DNA from: Hoeflea sp. YIM 152468
GTDB taxonomy: Bacteria; Pseudomonadota; Alphaproteobacteria; Rhizobiales; Rhizobiaceae
Length of the DNA: 64,000 nt
Reading direction: 5' to 3'
Assembly: GCF_029210485.1 (NCBI RefSeq)
Contig: NZ_JARGET010000021.1
Coordinates: 1 to 64,000, forward strand
Numbering within the stretch: the first letter of the stretch is position 1; each line of letters opens with the position of its first letter. This document shows positions 9,298 through 18,948 of the stretch, piece by piece. A model generated the notes under the pieces. That model had not been told where the DNA came from. It saw only the letters and a program-made list of their open reading frames with translations, and did not search any database. The position numbers and the translations under genes are program-made.

Positions 9298-10305
9298 ATG
9301 ACCACAATCACATTGCCACAACTTTCCCGCCGTATCGGCGCGGCTGACCAACAAACCATCCTCGACGCAGCCTTTGCTGCCGGGGTCGCCTATCCTCACG
9401 GCTGTTTGTCGGGGCGGTGCGGCGCCTGCAAGTCGCGCCTGCTGGAGGGCGAGGTGGTGATGGCGAAGCACTCGCCATTTGCCTTGACGGCAGAGAAAGC
9501 CGCCAAGGGACAGATCCTTGCCTGCGTGGCGACACCGGTTACGCCGTTATCGGTTGAATGGCTTGATACCGACTATGTGCCCCGCGAAGCAGCGAAGACG
9601 ACCGCCCGGGTTCTCTCGACGAGCCAGGCGACCCATGATGTTGTGATCCTGAGGCTTCGCCCGTCAGCGCCGTTGGCCTTCGCCGCCGGGCAGTATCTGT
9701 CCTTGAAAATCCAGGGCACACGGGCGCGGCATTACTCGATGGCCAATACACCCCGTGAGGAACTCATCGAACTGCATGTCCGGGTCGTTCCGGGTGGCCG
9801 GACAAGCGGACTGGTCTCTCGTCTGGTTGTAGGTGACGTGGTGCAGCTGACTGGTCCGATGGGCAGCAGTTACTTTCGAGAAACCCACGCCGGTCCGATC
9901 CTGGCGGTAGCCGGCGGAACCGGCCTGGCCCCGGTGAAATCGATCATCGAGGCGGCCCTTTCGCTCGATCCCGATCGGCATGTGCTGCTCTATTTCGGTG
10001 TACGAACAGAGCGCGACCTCTATTATGCCGCCCATTTCCGGGCGCTCGAAGCCCGCCACGCCGGGTTCAGCTTCATCCCGGTTGTTGCAGTGACGGACAA
10101 TCCGGAGCATCGTAGCGGCATGGTAACGGACGCCATTGCCGACGATATCCGCGATCTCAGCGGATTCAGCGTCTACATGGCGGGACCACCACCGATGGTG
10201 GAGGCCATGCAGGCTCTAGCCTCGCAACGTGGCGCACTGGCGAATCGGGTTTACGCCGATGTGTTTTTCACGCCCGAGGCCGCAAAACAGGAGGAGTTGC
10301 TATGA
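9298..10305 (+). CDS. Ferredoxin / FAD-NAD(P) reductase fusion protein
   Basis: A 335-residue electron-transfer flavoprotein. Residues 1-85 form a plant-type [2Fe-2S] domain with cysteines at 36, 41, 44 and 76 (CLSGRCGAC ... LACVA). Residues about 100-200 form an FAD-binding barrel (RHYSMAN for FAD), and about 200-335 an NAD(P)-binding domain (GGTGLAPVKS, YMAGPPPMVEAM). The layout is that of CDP-6-deoxyglucoseen reductase and oxygenase reductases. No oxygenase is encoded nearby, so in this operon it may pass electrons to the glutaredoxin-like protein or to copper. The ATG at 9298 follows a strong AGAGGAGAGAG. It overlaps cueR by four bases. Confidence 0.88.
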   Translation: MTTITLPQLSRRIGAADQQTILDAAFAAGVAYPHGCLSGRCGACKSRLLEGEVVMAKHSPFALTAEKAAKGQILACVATPVTPLSVEWLDTDYVPREAAKTTARVLSTSQATHDVVILRLRPSAPLAFAAGQYLSLKIQGTRARHYSMANTPREELIELHVRVVPGGRTSGLVSRLVVGDVVQLTGPMGSSYFRETHAGPILAVAGGTGLAPVKSIIEAALSLDPDRHVLLYFGVRTERDLYYAAHFRALEARHAGFSFIPVVAVTDNPEHRSGMVTDAIADDIRDLSGFSVYMAGPPPMVEAMQALASQRGALANRVYADVFFTPEAAKQEELL

Positions 10306-10718
10306 ACATCGGCGAAGCCGCCAAGGCGACCGGCATATCCGCCAAGATGATCCGTTATTACGAGGGATTGAACCTGATCAGGCCGGCCTTGCGGACTGCG
10401 TCGGGTTACCGGGTCTATTCCGACGTCGACATTCACACGCTCAGGTTCGTGCGGCGGTCGCGTGATCTCGGGTTTTCAGTCAGGCAGATTTCCACTCTGC
10501 TCAACCTCTGGCAGGACCGGAGCCGCGAAAGCGGCCAGGTCAAGCGGGTGGCGCTGCAGCACATTGCCGATCTCGAAGTCAGGATCAGCGAGTTGCGCGA
10601 CATGATAGGGGTGCTGAAGACCCTGGCGGACACTTGCCATGGCGACCATCGACCTGATTGCCCGATCCTGCACGGGCTCGAACGAGGGGCCCGGGTTGAG
10701 CCCACAGCTTTTGCCTGA
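10302..10718 (+). CDS. cueR: Copper-responsive MerR-family activator
   Basis: A 138-residue MerR regulator. The winged helix-turn-helix is at residues 1-40 (IGEAAKATGISAKMIRYYE), followed by the long dimerisation helix. The metal loop C-H-G-D-H-R-P-D-C has cysteines at 112 and 120, the same positions as the Cu(I) ligands of E. coli CueR, and there is no extra histidine-rich tail. It twists 19-bp-spacer promoters into active form when Cu(I) binds. Its own gene overlaps the reductase stop (ATGA), so it is made from the copA transcript and rises with copper, a positive feedback arrangement. Confidence 0.93.
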   Translation: MNIGEAAKATGISAKMIRYYEGLNLIRPALRTASGYRVYSDVDIHTLRFVRRSRDLGFSVRQISTLLNLWQDRSRESGQVKRVALQHIADLEVRISELRDMIGVLKTLADTCHGDHRPDCPILHGLERGARVEPTAFA

Positions 10719-11170
10719 CCTGGTCCTCCTGCCTGCGATGTTGCACATCGCAATCTGGTCAGGACAGGACACCTTAGATCAGGACTCATCTGTTGATATG
10801 GAAGATGACGGTCACCGCGATGGCGATGGCTGACATGAAGGCGCGGGCGCTTGACCTTCCGCTGGGTGGAAGCTTTATAGATAATCGCCGAGCATCAAAC
10901 TCCACCGGACTGTTCGGAAAACGATCCGGAGAGTGGTGGTATAGATCTCGAAATATTCTGCACCGCTGATATTCTGGACCCATGTCGGCGGTGAAGATCA
11001 AAGATCCAGAAGTCGACACAATTTGTATCTACACAGGTAGTACTCAACGCGGCAATGGAATACCCTGACAATACCCCAGCAGCGCATACGCCAAGAACAG
11101 ACATCTCCTCACTGGCTTTTGATCAAAAAGGCTATTGTTGTTGCTCAAATTTAGGCTATCAAATCCGCCG
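10719..11170 (+). other. Gene-free stretch holding an orphan-looking CueR promoter
   Basis: This 452-base stretch has no reading frame I can defend. It contains the CueR-type promoter at 10851-10881 and then about 290 bases of leader before the next gene at 11171. A tiny frame of 28 codons begins at 10982 but has no family resemblance. Either the copper-induced transcript has a long leader, or a gene that followed the promoter has been lost. Confidence 0.5.
10851..10881 (+). promoter_or_regulatory. CueR-type copper-responsive promoter
   Basis: TTGACC at 10851-10856 and TATAGA at 10876-10881 are exactly 19 bases apart. The spacer dyad CTTCCGCTGGGTGGAAG is close to the copA site. The -10 element is better than at copA, so this may be the strongest copper promoter of the island. 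It points towards the exported protein - TolC - oxidase series. Confidence 0.8.
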
Positions 11171-11578
11171 ATGAAGCTGTCGAATCACTTCATATCCCGT
11201 CGCCGACGCATGTTCCTGGTCGTGCTGCTTGTTGTTGCGAGCTTCTTGCCGGGGCCCCTGCGGGCGCTTGCCATCACCGGGGCTCAGGCCGCCGACGGGG
11301 GTGGGCACCATGCCATGATGGGGCACGTCTCGAGTGATCGACCGGCAGCCGCCCACGGTTTATCCCAGGATATATCCTCTGGTTCCGACCAAGGTTCAGT
11401 TCCTGCAAATCCGGGTGACAAGGCAGACCTTTGTTGTCCCGCGACCTGTTTCGTTGCGATTTGCGCCTATGAGCCCGAGACGGCCGATCTGTACATTGCG
11501 GAACGTTTCGAGACCGGACTCACGCCCGGATTCATCGTCACCGTCACGGCATTGCCGGAGCGACCGCCGCGAGCCTGA
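11171..11578 (+). CDS. Exported His/Met/Cys-containing protein of the copper operon
   Basis: A 135-residue protein with a signal peptide (RRRMFLVVLLVVASFLPGPL, about residues 10-29). The mature part has GGGHHAMMGH, then a cysteine group in DLCCPATCFVAICAYE. The size and cysteine pattern resemble small periplasmic or membrane proteins of the DUF2946 kind, but I am not certain of the family. The residues suggest copper binding. It is the first gene after the CueR promoter at 10851 and is followed by a small lipoprotein and TolC. Upstream readings from 11135 have no start with a ribosome-binding site. Confidence 0.6.
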   Translation: MKLSNHFISRRRRMFLVVLLVVASFLPGPLRALAITGAQAADGGGHHAMMGHVSSDRPAAAHGLSQDISSGSDQGSVPANPGDKADLCCPATCFVAICAYEPETADLYIAERFETGLTPGFIVTVTALPERPPRA

Positions 11579-11657
11579 AGTGTGACCTGACCTTTTCCAG
11601 GGTCATCGACGCCGGAATTGACCGGCCCCTCACACTCTCGATCGCAGTAGGACACCC

Positions 11658-11891
11658 ATGTATCGTTATCTCTTGGCGGCTGCCTTGCCGCTGGCGCTTG
11701 CCGCTTGTGCGGCGTCGAACAGGCCTGCCGACATCTTGCCGGCGGTTTCGCCGGTCGATTCCGGCCTCGGCATCCGGAGCACGCACCATCACACGGTACT
11801 CGACGGCTACACGCACCGCGTTCCAGTCAATCCGAAGCCGTGGCGTCAGCAAAACGACAGCCAGGGGCCCGGTGCGGGAGGCGGATCATGA
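11658..11891 (+). CDS. Small lipoprotein ahead of tolC
   Basis: A 77-residue protein with a classic lipoprotein signal (LPLALAAC, lipobox cysteine at residue 17). The mature part is short, proline- and glycine-rich at the end, with THHHTVLDGYTH in the middle, a possible metal-binding histidine group. Its stop overlaps the start of the TolC-type gene (ATGA), so the two are co-translated. Small lipoproteins in this position are common in copper-efflux operons of alphaproteobacteria; the role is unknown. Confidence 0.65.
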   Translation: MYRYLLAAALPLALAACAASNRPADILPAVSPVDSGLGIRSTHHHTVLDGYTHRVPVNPKPWRQQNDSQGPGAGGGS

Positions 11892-13402
11892 GCGTGCGGA
11901 GAGCGTTCAAAGCCCGCATGGTCCTGCCGCTCGCGGCAATCGCCCTGTCAGGATGTGTGACAGATCAGGACCTGGCCGGCTATTCGGCAAAGGACGCCGG
12001 ATTCGGGGTTGTTTCGGCGGCCGTGTCAATCGGCACCAAAGGCAAAGATACCGTCTGGATCCAGAATCAGCAGCAGGCCAAGGCTGTCTCTGAGCGCGTC
12101 CAGGGTCTGGTTCACAAGAAGACCATAAATGCAGACACCGCGGTACAGGTGGCGCTGCTCAACAATCGCGGACTTCAGGCAGCCTATGCCGACATTGGCA
12201 TGAATGCAGCTGAGGCCTGGCAGCAGGGCATGCTCGAAAATCCGACGGTTTCCATCGGCCTGCTCGGCATTGGCGCTCCGGAACTGGGCGCCTTGCGGGC
12301 GATCGAAGGCATGATCGCAACCAATATTCTGGCGCTGGCAACGCGCAAGGCGCGGGTCGATATTGCAGATACACGCTTCAGGCAGTCGCAGATGCGCGCC
12401 GTTGACGCAACACTGAAAGTTGCCAACGATACGCGCCGGGCCTGGATCAATTCGGTATCGGCGTTCGAAACCGTCGCCTATCTCAATCAGGCCAAGGTGG
12501 CTGCCGACGCCGCATCGGAACTGGCACAGAAGCTGGGCGAAAGCGGCGCCATGGGCAAAGGCAGTCAGGCGCGCGAACACGCCTTCTATGCCGAGCTGAC
12601 CGGACAAATGGCCGAAGCGCGGCTGGCGTCACGGCTGGCAAAAGAAGAGCTGACCCGACTGATGGGCTTGTGGGGCAGCGATGTCGATTATTTCGTCCCC
12701 GACCGTTTGCCGCGGCTTCCACGTAGCATCATCAAACGCAACCGGATCGAGCAGGAAGCGCTCGAAAACCGCGTCGACCTCAGGGTCGCCAAACTTGAGC
12801 TCGACGCTGTCGCCAAAAGCTACGGCCTGACTGAAGCCACGCGACTTGTCACCGATCTTGAGATCATTTCCGGGGTTGAAATCGAGCGTGAAATCGAGAG
12901 CGAATACGAGATTGCCGGCGGTGAACTGGAAGAGAATAAAACCAGGAAAACCGTCGTCACGCCGCAGATCGAACTCGAATTCGTGATCCCGATCTTCGAC
13001 AGCGGCAAAGCCCGTCTGCGCAAGTCCGAGCTCAGCTATATGCAGGCGGCAAATCAGCTTGCGGAAAAGGCCGTCAATATTCGGTCCGAGGCGCGTTCTG
13101 GTTACACAGCCTATAGTTCGACCCATGAGATCGCGCGGCACTACCTCAACGCGGTTGTGCCATTGCGCACCACCATCGAGGCGGAAGGCTTGCTGACCTA
13201 TAATGGCATGATTTCCAACACCTTCGAACTCCTCGCCGACACCCGCGCCAAGATCGGAACCTTGATGTTGGCGATCAACGCCAAGCGCGAATTCTGGTTG
13301 GCCGATGTCAATCTGTCTGCTGCGATCTATGGCGGCGGAACCGGAGCAAGCGGTAGTGCCGCTGCACCCTCCGTCGGCGACGCTGGCGGCGGCGGCCACT
13401 AA
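11888..13402 (+). CDS. TolC-family outer-membrane efflux lipoprotein
   Basis: A 504-residue outer-membrane factor. The signal ends at a lipobox (AIALSGC, cysteine near residue 22). The body has the two repeated helical halves of TolC proteins, with long coiled-coil segments (for example LANQLAEKAVNIRSEARSGY and ERHYLNAV-type ends) and NPTVSIGL / PQIELEFVIPIFDSG at the beta-strand regions. It should form a channel through the outer membrane. No RND pump or membrane-fusion gene is found in the window, so its partner may be elsewhere, or it works with the periplasmic copper proteins encoded after it. The start at 11888 is set by the overlap with the lipoprotein gene. Confidence 0.85.
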   Translation: MSVRRAFKARMVLPLAAIALSGCVTDQDLAGYSAKDAGFGVVSAAVSIGTKGKDTVWIQNQQQAKAVSERVQGLVHKKTINADTAVQVALLNNRGLQAAYADIGMNAAEAWQQGMLENPTVSIGLLGIGAPELGALRAIEGMIATNILALATRKARVDIADTRFRQSQMRAVDATLKVANDTRRAWINSVSAFETVAYLNQAKVAADAASELAQKLGESGAMGKGSQAREHAFYAELTGQMAEARLASRLAKEELTRLMGLWGSDVDYFVPDRLPRLPRSIIKRNRIEQEALENRVDLRVAKLELDAVAKSYGLTEATRLVTDLEIISGVEIEREIESEYEIAGGELEENKTRKTVVTPQIELEFVIPIFDSGKARLRKSELSYMQAANQLAEKAVNIRSEARSGYTAYSSTHEIARHYLNAVVPLRTTIEAEGLLTYNGMISNTFELLADTRAKIGTLMLAINAKREFWLADVNLSAAIYGGGTGASGSAAAPSVGDAGGGGH

Positions 13403-13423
13403 CTTTCCGGAAAGGAAAAGACC

Positions 13424-14785
13424 ATGTTCAACAGACGACAATTACTCGGCGCAAGTGCCGCGGGTGCGGCCCTTGCCTCCTCGACCGCCTGGTCAAAAAC
13501 GACAAATATGGGGCTGCCCGATGCGGCGCTGATGGATAGCCCGTTGACCCAGGCACCGCTGATGCCGTCGACCGGACCGGACTACAATCCGGTGGTGACG
13601 CTGAACGGGTGGACCTTGCCATTCCGGATGAACAACGGCGTCAAGGAGTTCCATCTCGTCGCCGAGCCGGTGGAGCGTGAACTTGCAGACGGCATGACCG
13701 CCTATCTCTGGGGTTACAATGGCCAGTCCATCGGCCCGACCATCGAAGCCGTGGAAGGCGACCGGGTCCGGATCTACGTCACCAACAAGCTGCCCGAACA
13801 CACAACGGTACACTGGCACGGGCTGATCCTTCCATCCGGCATGGATGGAGTCGCTGGGTTGTCACATCCGGCAATCCCGTCCGGCAAGACCTACATCTAC
13901 GAGTTCGATCTGGTGAAGTCCGGAACCTTTATGTACCACCCCCACGGGGACGAAATGGTGCAGATGGCGATGGGGATGATGGGATTCTTCATCGTCCATC
14001 CCAAGGATCCGTCCTTCATGCCGGTTGATCGTGATTTCCTGATCATGCTCAATGCCTTCGACATCGATCCCGGCTCCTATGTGCCCAAGATCATGACCAT
14101 GACCGATTTCAATCTGTGGACATGGAACAGCCGTATTTTTCCCGACATTGACCCACTTGTCGTTTCGATGAATGACCGGGTGCGGGTGAGGGTAGGCAAT
14201 CTGACCATGACAAATCACCCGATCCACATGCATGGGTATGATTTCGAGGTGACCGGCACCGACGGGGGCTGGGTGCGCCCGGAAGCCCGCTGGCCGGAAG
14301 TGTCGATTGACATACCTGTGGGCGCCATGCGGGCCTATGAATTCGACGCCAAATACCTGGGCGATTGGGCCATCCATTGCCACAAGTCCCACCACACCAT
14401 GAATGCCATGGGCCATGACGTGCCGACCTTCATCGGCGTCGACAAGTCCAAGGTGACCAAAAAGATCCGGATCGTGCAGCCCGAATACATGCCGATGGGA
14501 ACCGCCGGCATGGCTGACATGGCGGAAATGTCGATGGAGCTGCCCGACAACACCATTCCGATGATGGCCGGATGGGGTCCGTACGGACCGCTGGAAATGG
14601 GCGGCATGTTCTCCGTCGTCAAGGTCCGTGAGGGCATCTCCGCCGGCGATTACAGCGATCCGGGCTGGTACGAAAACCCGCCTGGAACCCAGGCCTATGA
14701 GTGGACCGGCGAAATCCCCGATTTTGCCAAGGCCGCTGATGCAAAGACAACCATCACCCCCAAGCCGCACAGCGGCAAAGGTTAA
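13424..14785 (+). CDS. Tat-exported multicopper oxidase
   Basis: A 453-residue cupredoxin-fold oxidase. The N-terminus (NRRQLLGASAAGAALA) is a Tat signal. Copper-ligand blocks occur in order: VHWHG (about residue 130), MYHPHGDEM (about 170), HPIHMHG (about 266) and AIHCHKSHHTMNAMGHD (about 318). Spacing of the last block differs from the usual HCHxxxHxxxxM, as in a subgroup of short bacterial copper oxidases. It probably oxidises Cu(I) or binds copper in the periplasm. It follows TolC by 22 bases and precedes a cupredoxin, all on one transcript. Confidence 0.88.
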   Translation: MFNRRQLLGASAAGAALASSTAWSKTTNMGLPDAALMDSPLTQAPLMPSTGPDYNPVVTLNGWTLPFRMNNGVKEFHLVAEPVERELADGMTAYLWGYNGQSIGPTIEAVEGDRVRIYVTNKLPEHTTVHWHGLILPSGMDGVAGLSHPAIPSGKTYIYEFDLVKSGTFMYHPHGDEMVQMAMGMMGFFIVHPKDPSFMPVDRDFLIMLNAFDIDPGSYVPKIMTMTDFNLWTWNSRIFPDIDPLVVSMNDRVRVRVGNLTMTNHPIHMHGYDFEVTGTDGGWVRPEARWPEVSIDIPVGAMRAYEFDAKYLGDWAIHCHKSHHTMNAMGHDVPTFIGVDKSKVTKKIRIVQPEYMPMGTAGMADMAEMSMELPDNTIPMMAGWGPYGPLEMGGMFSVVKVREGISAGDYSDPGWYENPPGTQAYEWTGEIPDFAKAADAKTTITPKPHSGKG

Positions 14786-14825
14786 CCCTGACTACACCCC
14801 GACCAACCCACCAAAAGGAAGATCG

Positions 14826-15308
14826 ATGAACTTGATTACAGGCAGCACTTTAGCCCTCATCCTGCTCGGCACGCCCGCGCTTGCGGCAGGCACCCACGGG
14901 GGCGGACATCATGATGAAATGGATGCGGGCAAGCCCGGCAAGGCCACCGCTGTCAGCCGGACGGTCGAAATTTCCATGTCCGAAAAAGACGATGGCCAGA
15001 TGCTCTTTGAACCAGCCTCACTGCAGGTGGCGGAAGGCGAGACGATCCGGTTCCAGATCAAGAACACAGGTGAGATCGAACACGAATTCGTCCTCGACAG
15101 CCATCACGAGAACATGGAGCACAAGGCGATCATGGCGAAGTTTCCAGAGATGGAGCACGATGATCCGAATGCGATCCGCCTGATGGAAGGAACCAGCGGC
15201 GAGATCATTTGGACCTTCTCCAAGACCGGAACCTTCGAGTTCGCCTGTCTGATCCCCGGTCATTACGAATCGGGCATGAAGGGTGACGTTACTGTCGCCA
15301 GCAAATGA
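14826..15308 (+). CDS. Periplasmic cupredoxin
   Basis: A 160-residue exported blue-copper-type protein. A signal peptide ends at ALAAG, followed by HGGGHHDEM. The cupredoxin domain has the N-terminal histidine ligand in GEIEHEFVLDS and the C-terminal cluster FACLIPGHYESGM (cysteine, histidine, methionine). It should carry or store copper in the periplasm, perhaps passing electrons from the oxidases. The start at 14826 has AAGGAAG 5 bases upstream. The ligand set is complete. Confidence 0.86.
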   Translation: MNLITGSTLALILLGTPALAAGTHGGGHHDEMDAGKPGKATAVSRTVEISMSEKDDGQMLFEPASLQVAEGETIRFQIKNTGEIEHEFVLDSHHENMEHKAIMAKFPEMEHDDPNAIRLMEGTSGEIIWTFSKTGTFEFACLIPGHYESGMKGDVTVASK

Positions 15309-15348
15309 ATCAGCACACCACTTCCACCACAACGAAAGGCTATCCCCC

Positions 15349-15633
15349 ATGCGCAAATTCATAACACTCGCCCTTGCTTCCGTAATCGCCGTCAGCGGCG
15401 CCACCGCGGCGCTGTCAACCGAATATACCAAGGGTGTCGTCAAGAAAGTCGACCTCAAGGCTGGCAAGGTCACCATCATCCACGAGGAACTCGCCAATCT
15501 GGAGATGCCGGCCATGACCATGGTGTTCAAAACCATTGACATGGCTATGCTTGAAAAAATGAAGGAAGGCCAGGACATCGAGTTCGTTGCCGACCGGGTT
15601 AACGGCAAGTTGACCGTCACAGAGCTGAAGTAA
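15349..15633 (+). CDS. CusF-like periplasmic copper-binding protein
   Basis: A 94-residue exported protein. After a signal peptide (about residues 1-21), the CusF-type barrel has the metal motif in LEMPAMTMVFK, with two methionines near residues 53-58, and a histidine at HEEL upstream. Proteins of this family bind Cu(I) or Ag(I) and hand it to CusCBA pumps or other periplasmic acceptors. The ATG is at 15349. It sits between the cupredoxin and an oxidase gene. No CusA-type pump is encoded here, so the acceptor is not clear. Confidence 0.85.
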   Translation: MRKFITLALASVIAVSGATAALSTEYTKGVVKKVDLKAGKVTIIHEELANLEMPAMTMVFKTIDMAMLEKMKEGQDIEFVADRVNGKLTVTELK

Positions 15634-15733
15634 CCGCTGAATGACAAGTGGCGGGAAATCAAAGCGTCCCGCCATTTGCACCTGCTGTTTATCGCCAAGA
15701 CCGCTCCCGGATTGCCGGGCTGAGGGGCCGCTG

Positions 15734-17134
15734 ATGAAACTTTCCCGTCGTCGTTTGCTTGCCGGTTTCTCTTCCGGGCTCGTGGCCTCCCAATTGCCGA
15801 GTCTGTCGCTGGCAAAATCACAGGATGGGTTCTTTGATCTCATTGCCGCGCCTTCGGAGCAGCGGCTTTAGCTGCCCGATGCGCCCACGTCGGATCTTTG
15901 GACCTACAACGGATCTGCACCGGGGCCGGAAATCCGGGTGAAAAAGGGTGAGCGTGTCCAGGTACGTTTCACCAACAAGCTGGATGAGCCGACATCGGTC
16001 CATTGGCATGGCATTCGCATTGACAACGCGATGGACGGCGTTTCCGGGCTGACCCAGGACCCGGTCCAGCCGGGCGGCTCATTCGTCTATGACTTTGTCG
16101 CGCCTGATGCCGGCACCTTTTGGTATCACGCCCATAACAAGAGTTGGAACCAGGTTGCACGCGGTCTATATGGACCTCTCATTATTGATGAGACTGAGCC
16201 TTCTTTCGAGCGATCAAACGACATTACCTTTGTTTTTGATGACTGGCGGTTGGCGGGCGAAGGCGTGCTTGATGTCGCAAGCCTTGGTTCGATGATGGAA
16301 TGGGCCCACGGCGGACGGCTGGGCAACTGGCTGACGGTCAATGGTCAAAGCCGGCCGGTGTCAGATCTTGTCCGGGGACAGACCTATCGCCTCCGGCTCA
16401 TAAACGCCGCCAATGCACGTATCTTTGAAATAGATCCAAACCGTTTTGGCGCAACGCTCCTGGGCTTTGATGGCCAATCATTCACTGAACCGGGCAGGCT
16501 GGACTATGCGCCGCTTATGCTGGGGCCAGCCCAGCGCGTGGTTTTGATGGTCGTAGCCGAAAAAGATTTCACCATTGAGGAAGTCTCCGGGGACACGCCT
16601 TATCCTATGGCGGGATTCTCTGTCCTGGATGCTGAGTCTTCGCGACTGGCTAGACCCGCCATCAAGCTGCAGCCCAATGTTCTGCCCGCACCTGACTTTT
16701 CCAAGGCCCGGCGCATCCGACTGGAAATGACGGGTGGTGCGATGGGGGGCATGACTGACATCACCTACAAGGGAAAGAGGCTCAAGGGGGATGATATCCG
16801 TACTACGAGACAGGCCTGGGCCTTCAACGGGGTGGCCAATCTCGCCGAGGATCCGTTTTTCGAGGCACGGCAAGGCGAAACCATTCTGATTGAAACCGTA
16901 AACCGAACCGCCTGGGTTCATGCCATGCATGTCCATGGTCATCATTTCCAGATCCTAAACCGATCCGGATCTGGTGTTGATGAGGGAAAGCCATTCCGGG
17001 ATACCTTTCTGATCGGACCGGATCAGACGACCGAAATAGCTTTTGTGGCCGACAATCCTGGGAAATGGCTGTTCCATTGCCACATGCTTGAACATGCGGC
17101 AGCCGGCATGAACACCTGGTTTGAGGTGGTCTGA
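15734..17134 (+). pseudogene. Multicopper oxidase interrupted by an in-frame TAG
   Basis: From ATG 15734 the frame encodes a Tat signal (RRRLLAGFSSGLVAS) and then EQRL before TAG at 15869-15871. The same frame resumes at once with LPDAPTSDLWTYNGSAPGPE and continues through all copper-ligand blocks: VHWHG, WYHAHNKSW, HAMHVHGHHFQ and LFHCHMLEHAAAGM. Counting through, the protein would be 466 residues, a normal CopA/CueO-type length. A restart at GTG 15938 would lack the export signal. So the gene is inactive unless the TAG is read through. Its C-terminus is closely related to the remnant at 4427-4567. Confidence 0.85.
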
Positions 17135-17192
17135 TGGGCAAGCGAACTGATGGCCTTGGTACCAGACGAATTCTGCCGAAAAGAACATATCA

Positions 17193-18701
17193 ATGATAAA
17201 GAGAAGGAACCTGCTCGCCGGCGGCGCGGCACTTGCAGCCAGTAGCGCCCTCTACACTTGGGCAGATAACCGCTTCACGTCTCAAGCAACCGATGCTGCA
17301 AACCGTCCCGTGTTGCAGTTTCCGCCGCTGATCGACACGGTCGATACGGGAAAATTCCTGGTCACCGCCCAGTCAGGCACAATATCCTTCTTTCCGGGCC
17401 ATCCAGCAGAAACGATTGGCTTTAATCAAGCCTATCTCGGACCCGTGGTTCGAATAAGGAACGGAGTACTGCGGCCGAGTGTGGAAAACGGACTGTCATG
17501 GCCGGTCAGCGCGCACTGGCATGGTCTGGTGGTGCCAGGCAATCACGACGGCGGGCCACACCTGCCCGTCGAACCGGGAGAGGTATGGGCACCGGACATG
17601 GAAATTGGACAGGGACCCTGTACCGCCTTTTTTCATACCCACATCCATGGTCGAACCGCGCGCGATGTGTACGCCGGTCTGGCTGGCGTACTGCACATTG
17701 CAGACGGGTTAGACCGCGAACGAGGCCTGCCGGACACCTACGGTGTCGATGACCTGACGCTGCTGCTTCAGGATCGCCGGTTCTCCAGCGACGGCCAGCT
17801 TGTCTACGCCAACTCGATGATGGACATCATGCATGGCATGACCGGCGACACGATACTGGTCAATGGTCAGGTAGCTTCAGTTGCCGCTGTGCCGAAGGCA
17901 GTGGTACGGCTACGCTTGATAAACGGTTCGAATGCGCGGATCTATTCACTGTTTTCCAGCGACGACAGACCCTTTCACTTGATCGCAACGGACGGTGGAT
18001 ATCTGCCAGCCCCGGTACAGCTTGAGACGCTCCGCCTCGGACCGGGAGAACGTGCCGAGATTCTGGTCGACTTCTCGGATGGTCATGGCATGTCGCTGAT
18101 GAGTGAGGGTGACCCCAATTCGGGTATGGGCGGCATGATGGGAAGAGCCCGCGGCCTGCTCGATGATATAACCGGGGGCAGGCGGTTCGAAGTGCTTCCG
18201 TTCCTGGTCGACGAGCGGATTCCCGCCAAAGTCACACGCATCCCCGATGTGCTCGGCGGAGATCAACCTGACCTCACAGCCGCCAAGGTGTCAAAGCTGC
18301 GCAAATTCTCTCTCGATATGGGCATGGGAGGCGGAATGATGGGATCAAGCGGATTGGGTCGCGGCATGATGGGCGGCATGGCTATCAACGGGCAGCCATT
18401 CGACATGAGTACCATCAACGACCGCGTGCGCCTTGGCGACACCGAGAAGTGGGTGATCAGCACCAGCATGCTTGCGCATCCATTTCATGTTCATGGTGTC
18501 TCCTTTCAGGTGGTCAGTGAGAACGGAAGAGAACCGCGGCCGGAGAGCTTGGGATGGAAGGACACGGTCGTTGTCGACAGCCAAACGGAGCTGCTTGTCC
18601 AGTTCACGCAGCCAGCGTCGGAGGAAACACCGTTCATGTATCATTGCCATATTCTTGAACACGAAGATGCCGGCATGATGGGGCAATTCACAGTGAGTTA
18701 G
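17193..18701 (+). CDS. CueO-type multicopper oxidase, methionine-rich
   Basis: A 502-residue oxidase with a Tat-like signal (KRRNLLAGGAALAASSA). Ligand blocks in order: SAHWHGLVV (about residue 109), FFHTHIHGRTARDVY (about 148), LAHPFHVHG (about 428) and MYHCHILEHEDAGMM (about 484). Residues about 308-400 contain methionine-rich loops (GMGGGMMGSSGLGRGMMGG), like the copper-binding insert of CueO. It should oxidise Cu(I) to the less toxic Cu(II) in the periplasm. With the preceding oxidase gene broken, this one is the likely main cuprous oxidase of the island. It is the last gene of the plus-strand series. Confidence 0.9.
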   Translation: MIKRRNLLAGGAALAASSALYTWADNRFTSQATDAANRPVLQFPPLIDTVDTGKFLVTAQSGTISFFPGHPAETIGFNQAYLGPVVRIRNGVLRPSVENGLSWPVSAHWHGLVVPGNHDGGPHLPVEPGEVWAPDMEIGQGPCTAFFHTHIHGRTARDVYAGLAGVLHIADGLDRERGLPDTYGVDDLTLLLQDRRFSSDGQLVYANSMMDIMHGMTGDTILVNGQVASVAAVPKAVVRLRLINGSNARIYSLFSSDDRPFHLIATDGGYLPAPVQLETLRLGPGERAEILVDFSDGHGMSLMSEGDPNSGMGGMMGRARGLLDDITGGRRFEVLPFLVDERIPAKVTRIPDVLGGDQPDLTAAKVSKLRKFSLDMGMGGGMMGSSGLGRGMMGGMAINGQPFDMSTINDRVRLGDTEKWVISTSMLAHPFHVHGVSFQVVSENGREPRPESLGWKDTVVVDSQTELLVQFTQPASEETPFMYHCHILEHEDAGMMGQFTVS

Positions 18702-18948
18702 CCACGCGCGGCGGGCTTGCCACAACGTGGAATCTGGTAACTGCTTGGTTCGAAAGCGTTGACATGTGACGGCAACGCGCGCGGTTTGTCGCATTTGATG
18801 AATACCGTCGCAAAAGTGCGCAGCGTCCCGAAATGATGTGCTGTCTGTGGCTTGCCTCAACGCTATGCGCAGTCTGATGGCAAAAGCGAATGTAACCCCT
18901 TGACTGAATGCTTGCCCTATCAAGTCATCGACCGATCGGACTGCAACC

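Noticed and set aside
10786-11019. Minus-strand frame of 77 codons over the CueR promoter
   Set aside because: It would cover the operator and has no recognisable domain.
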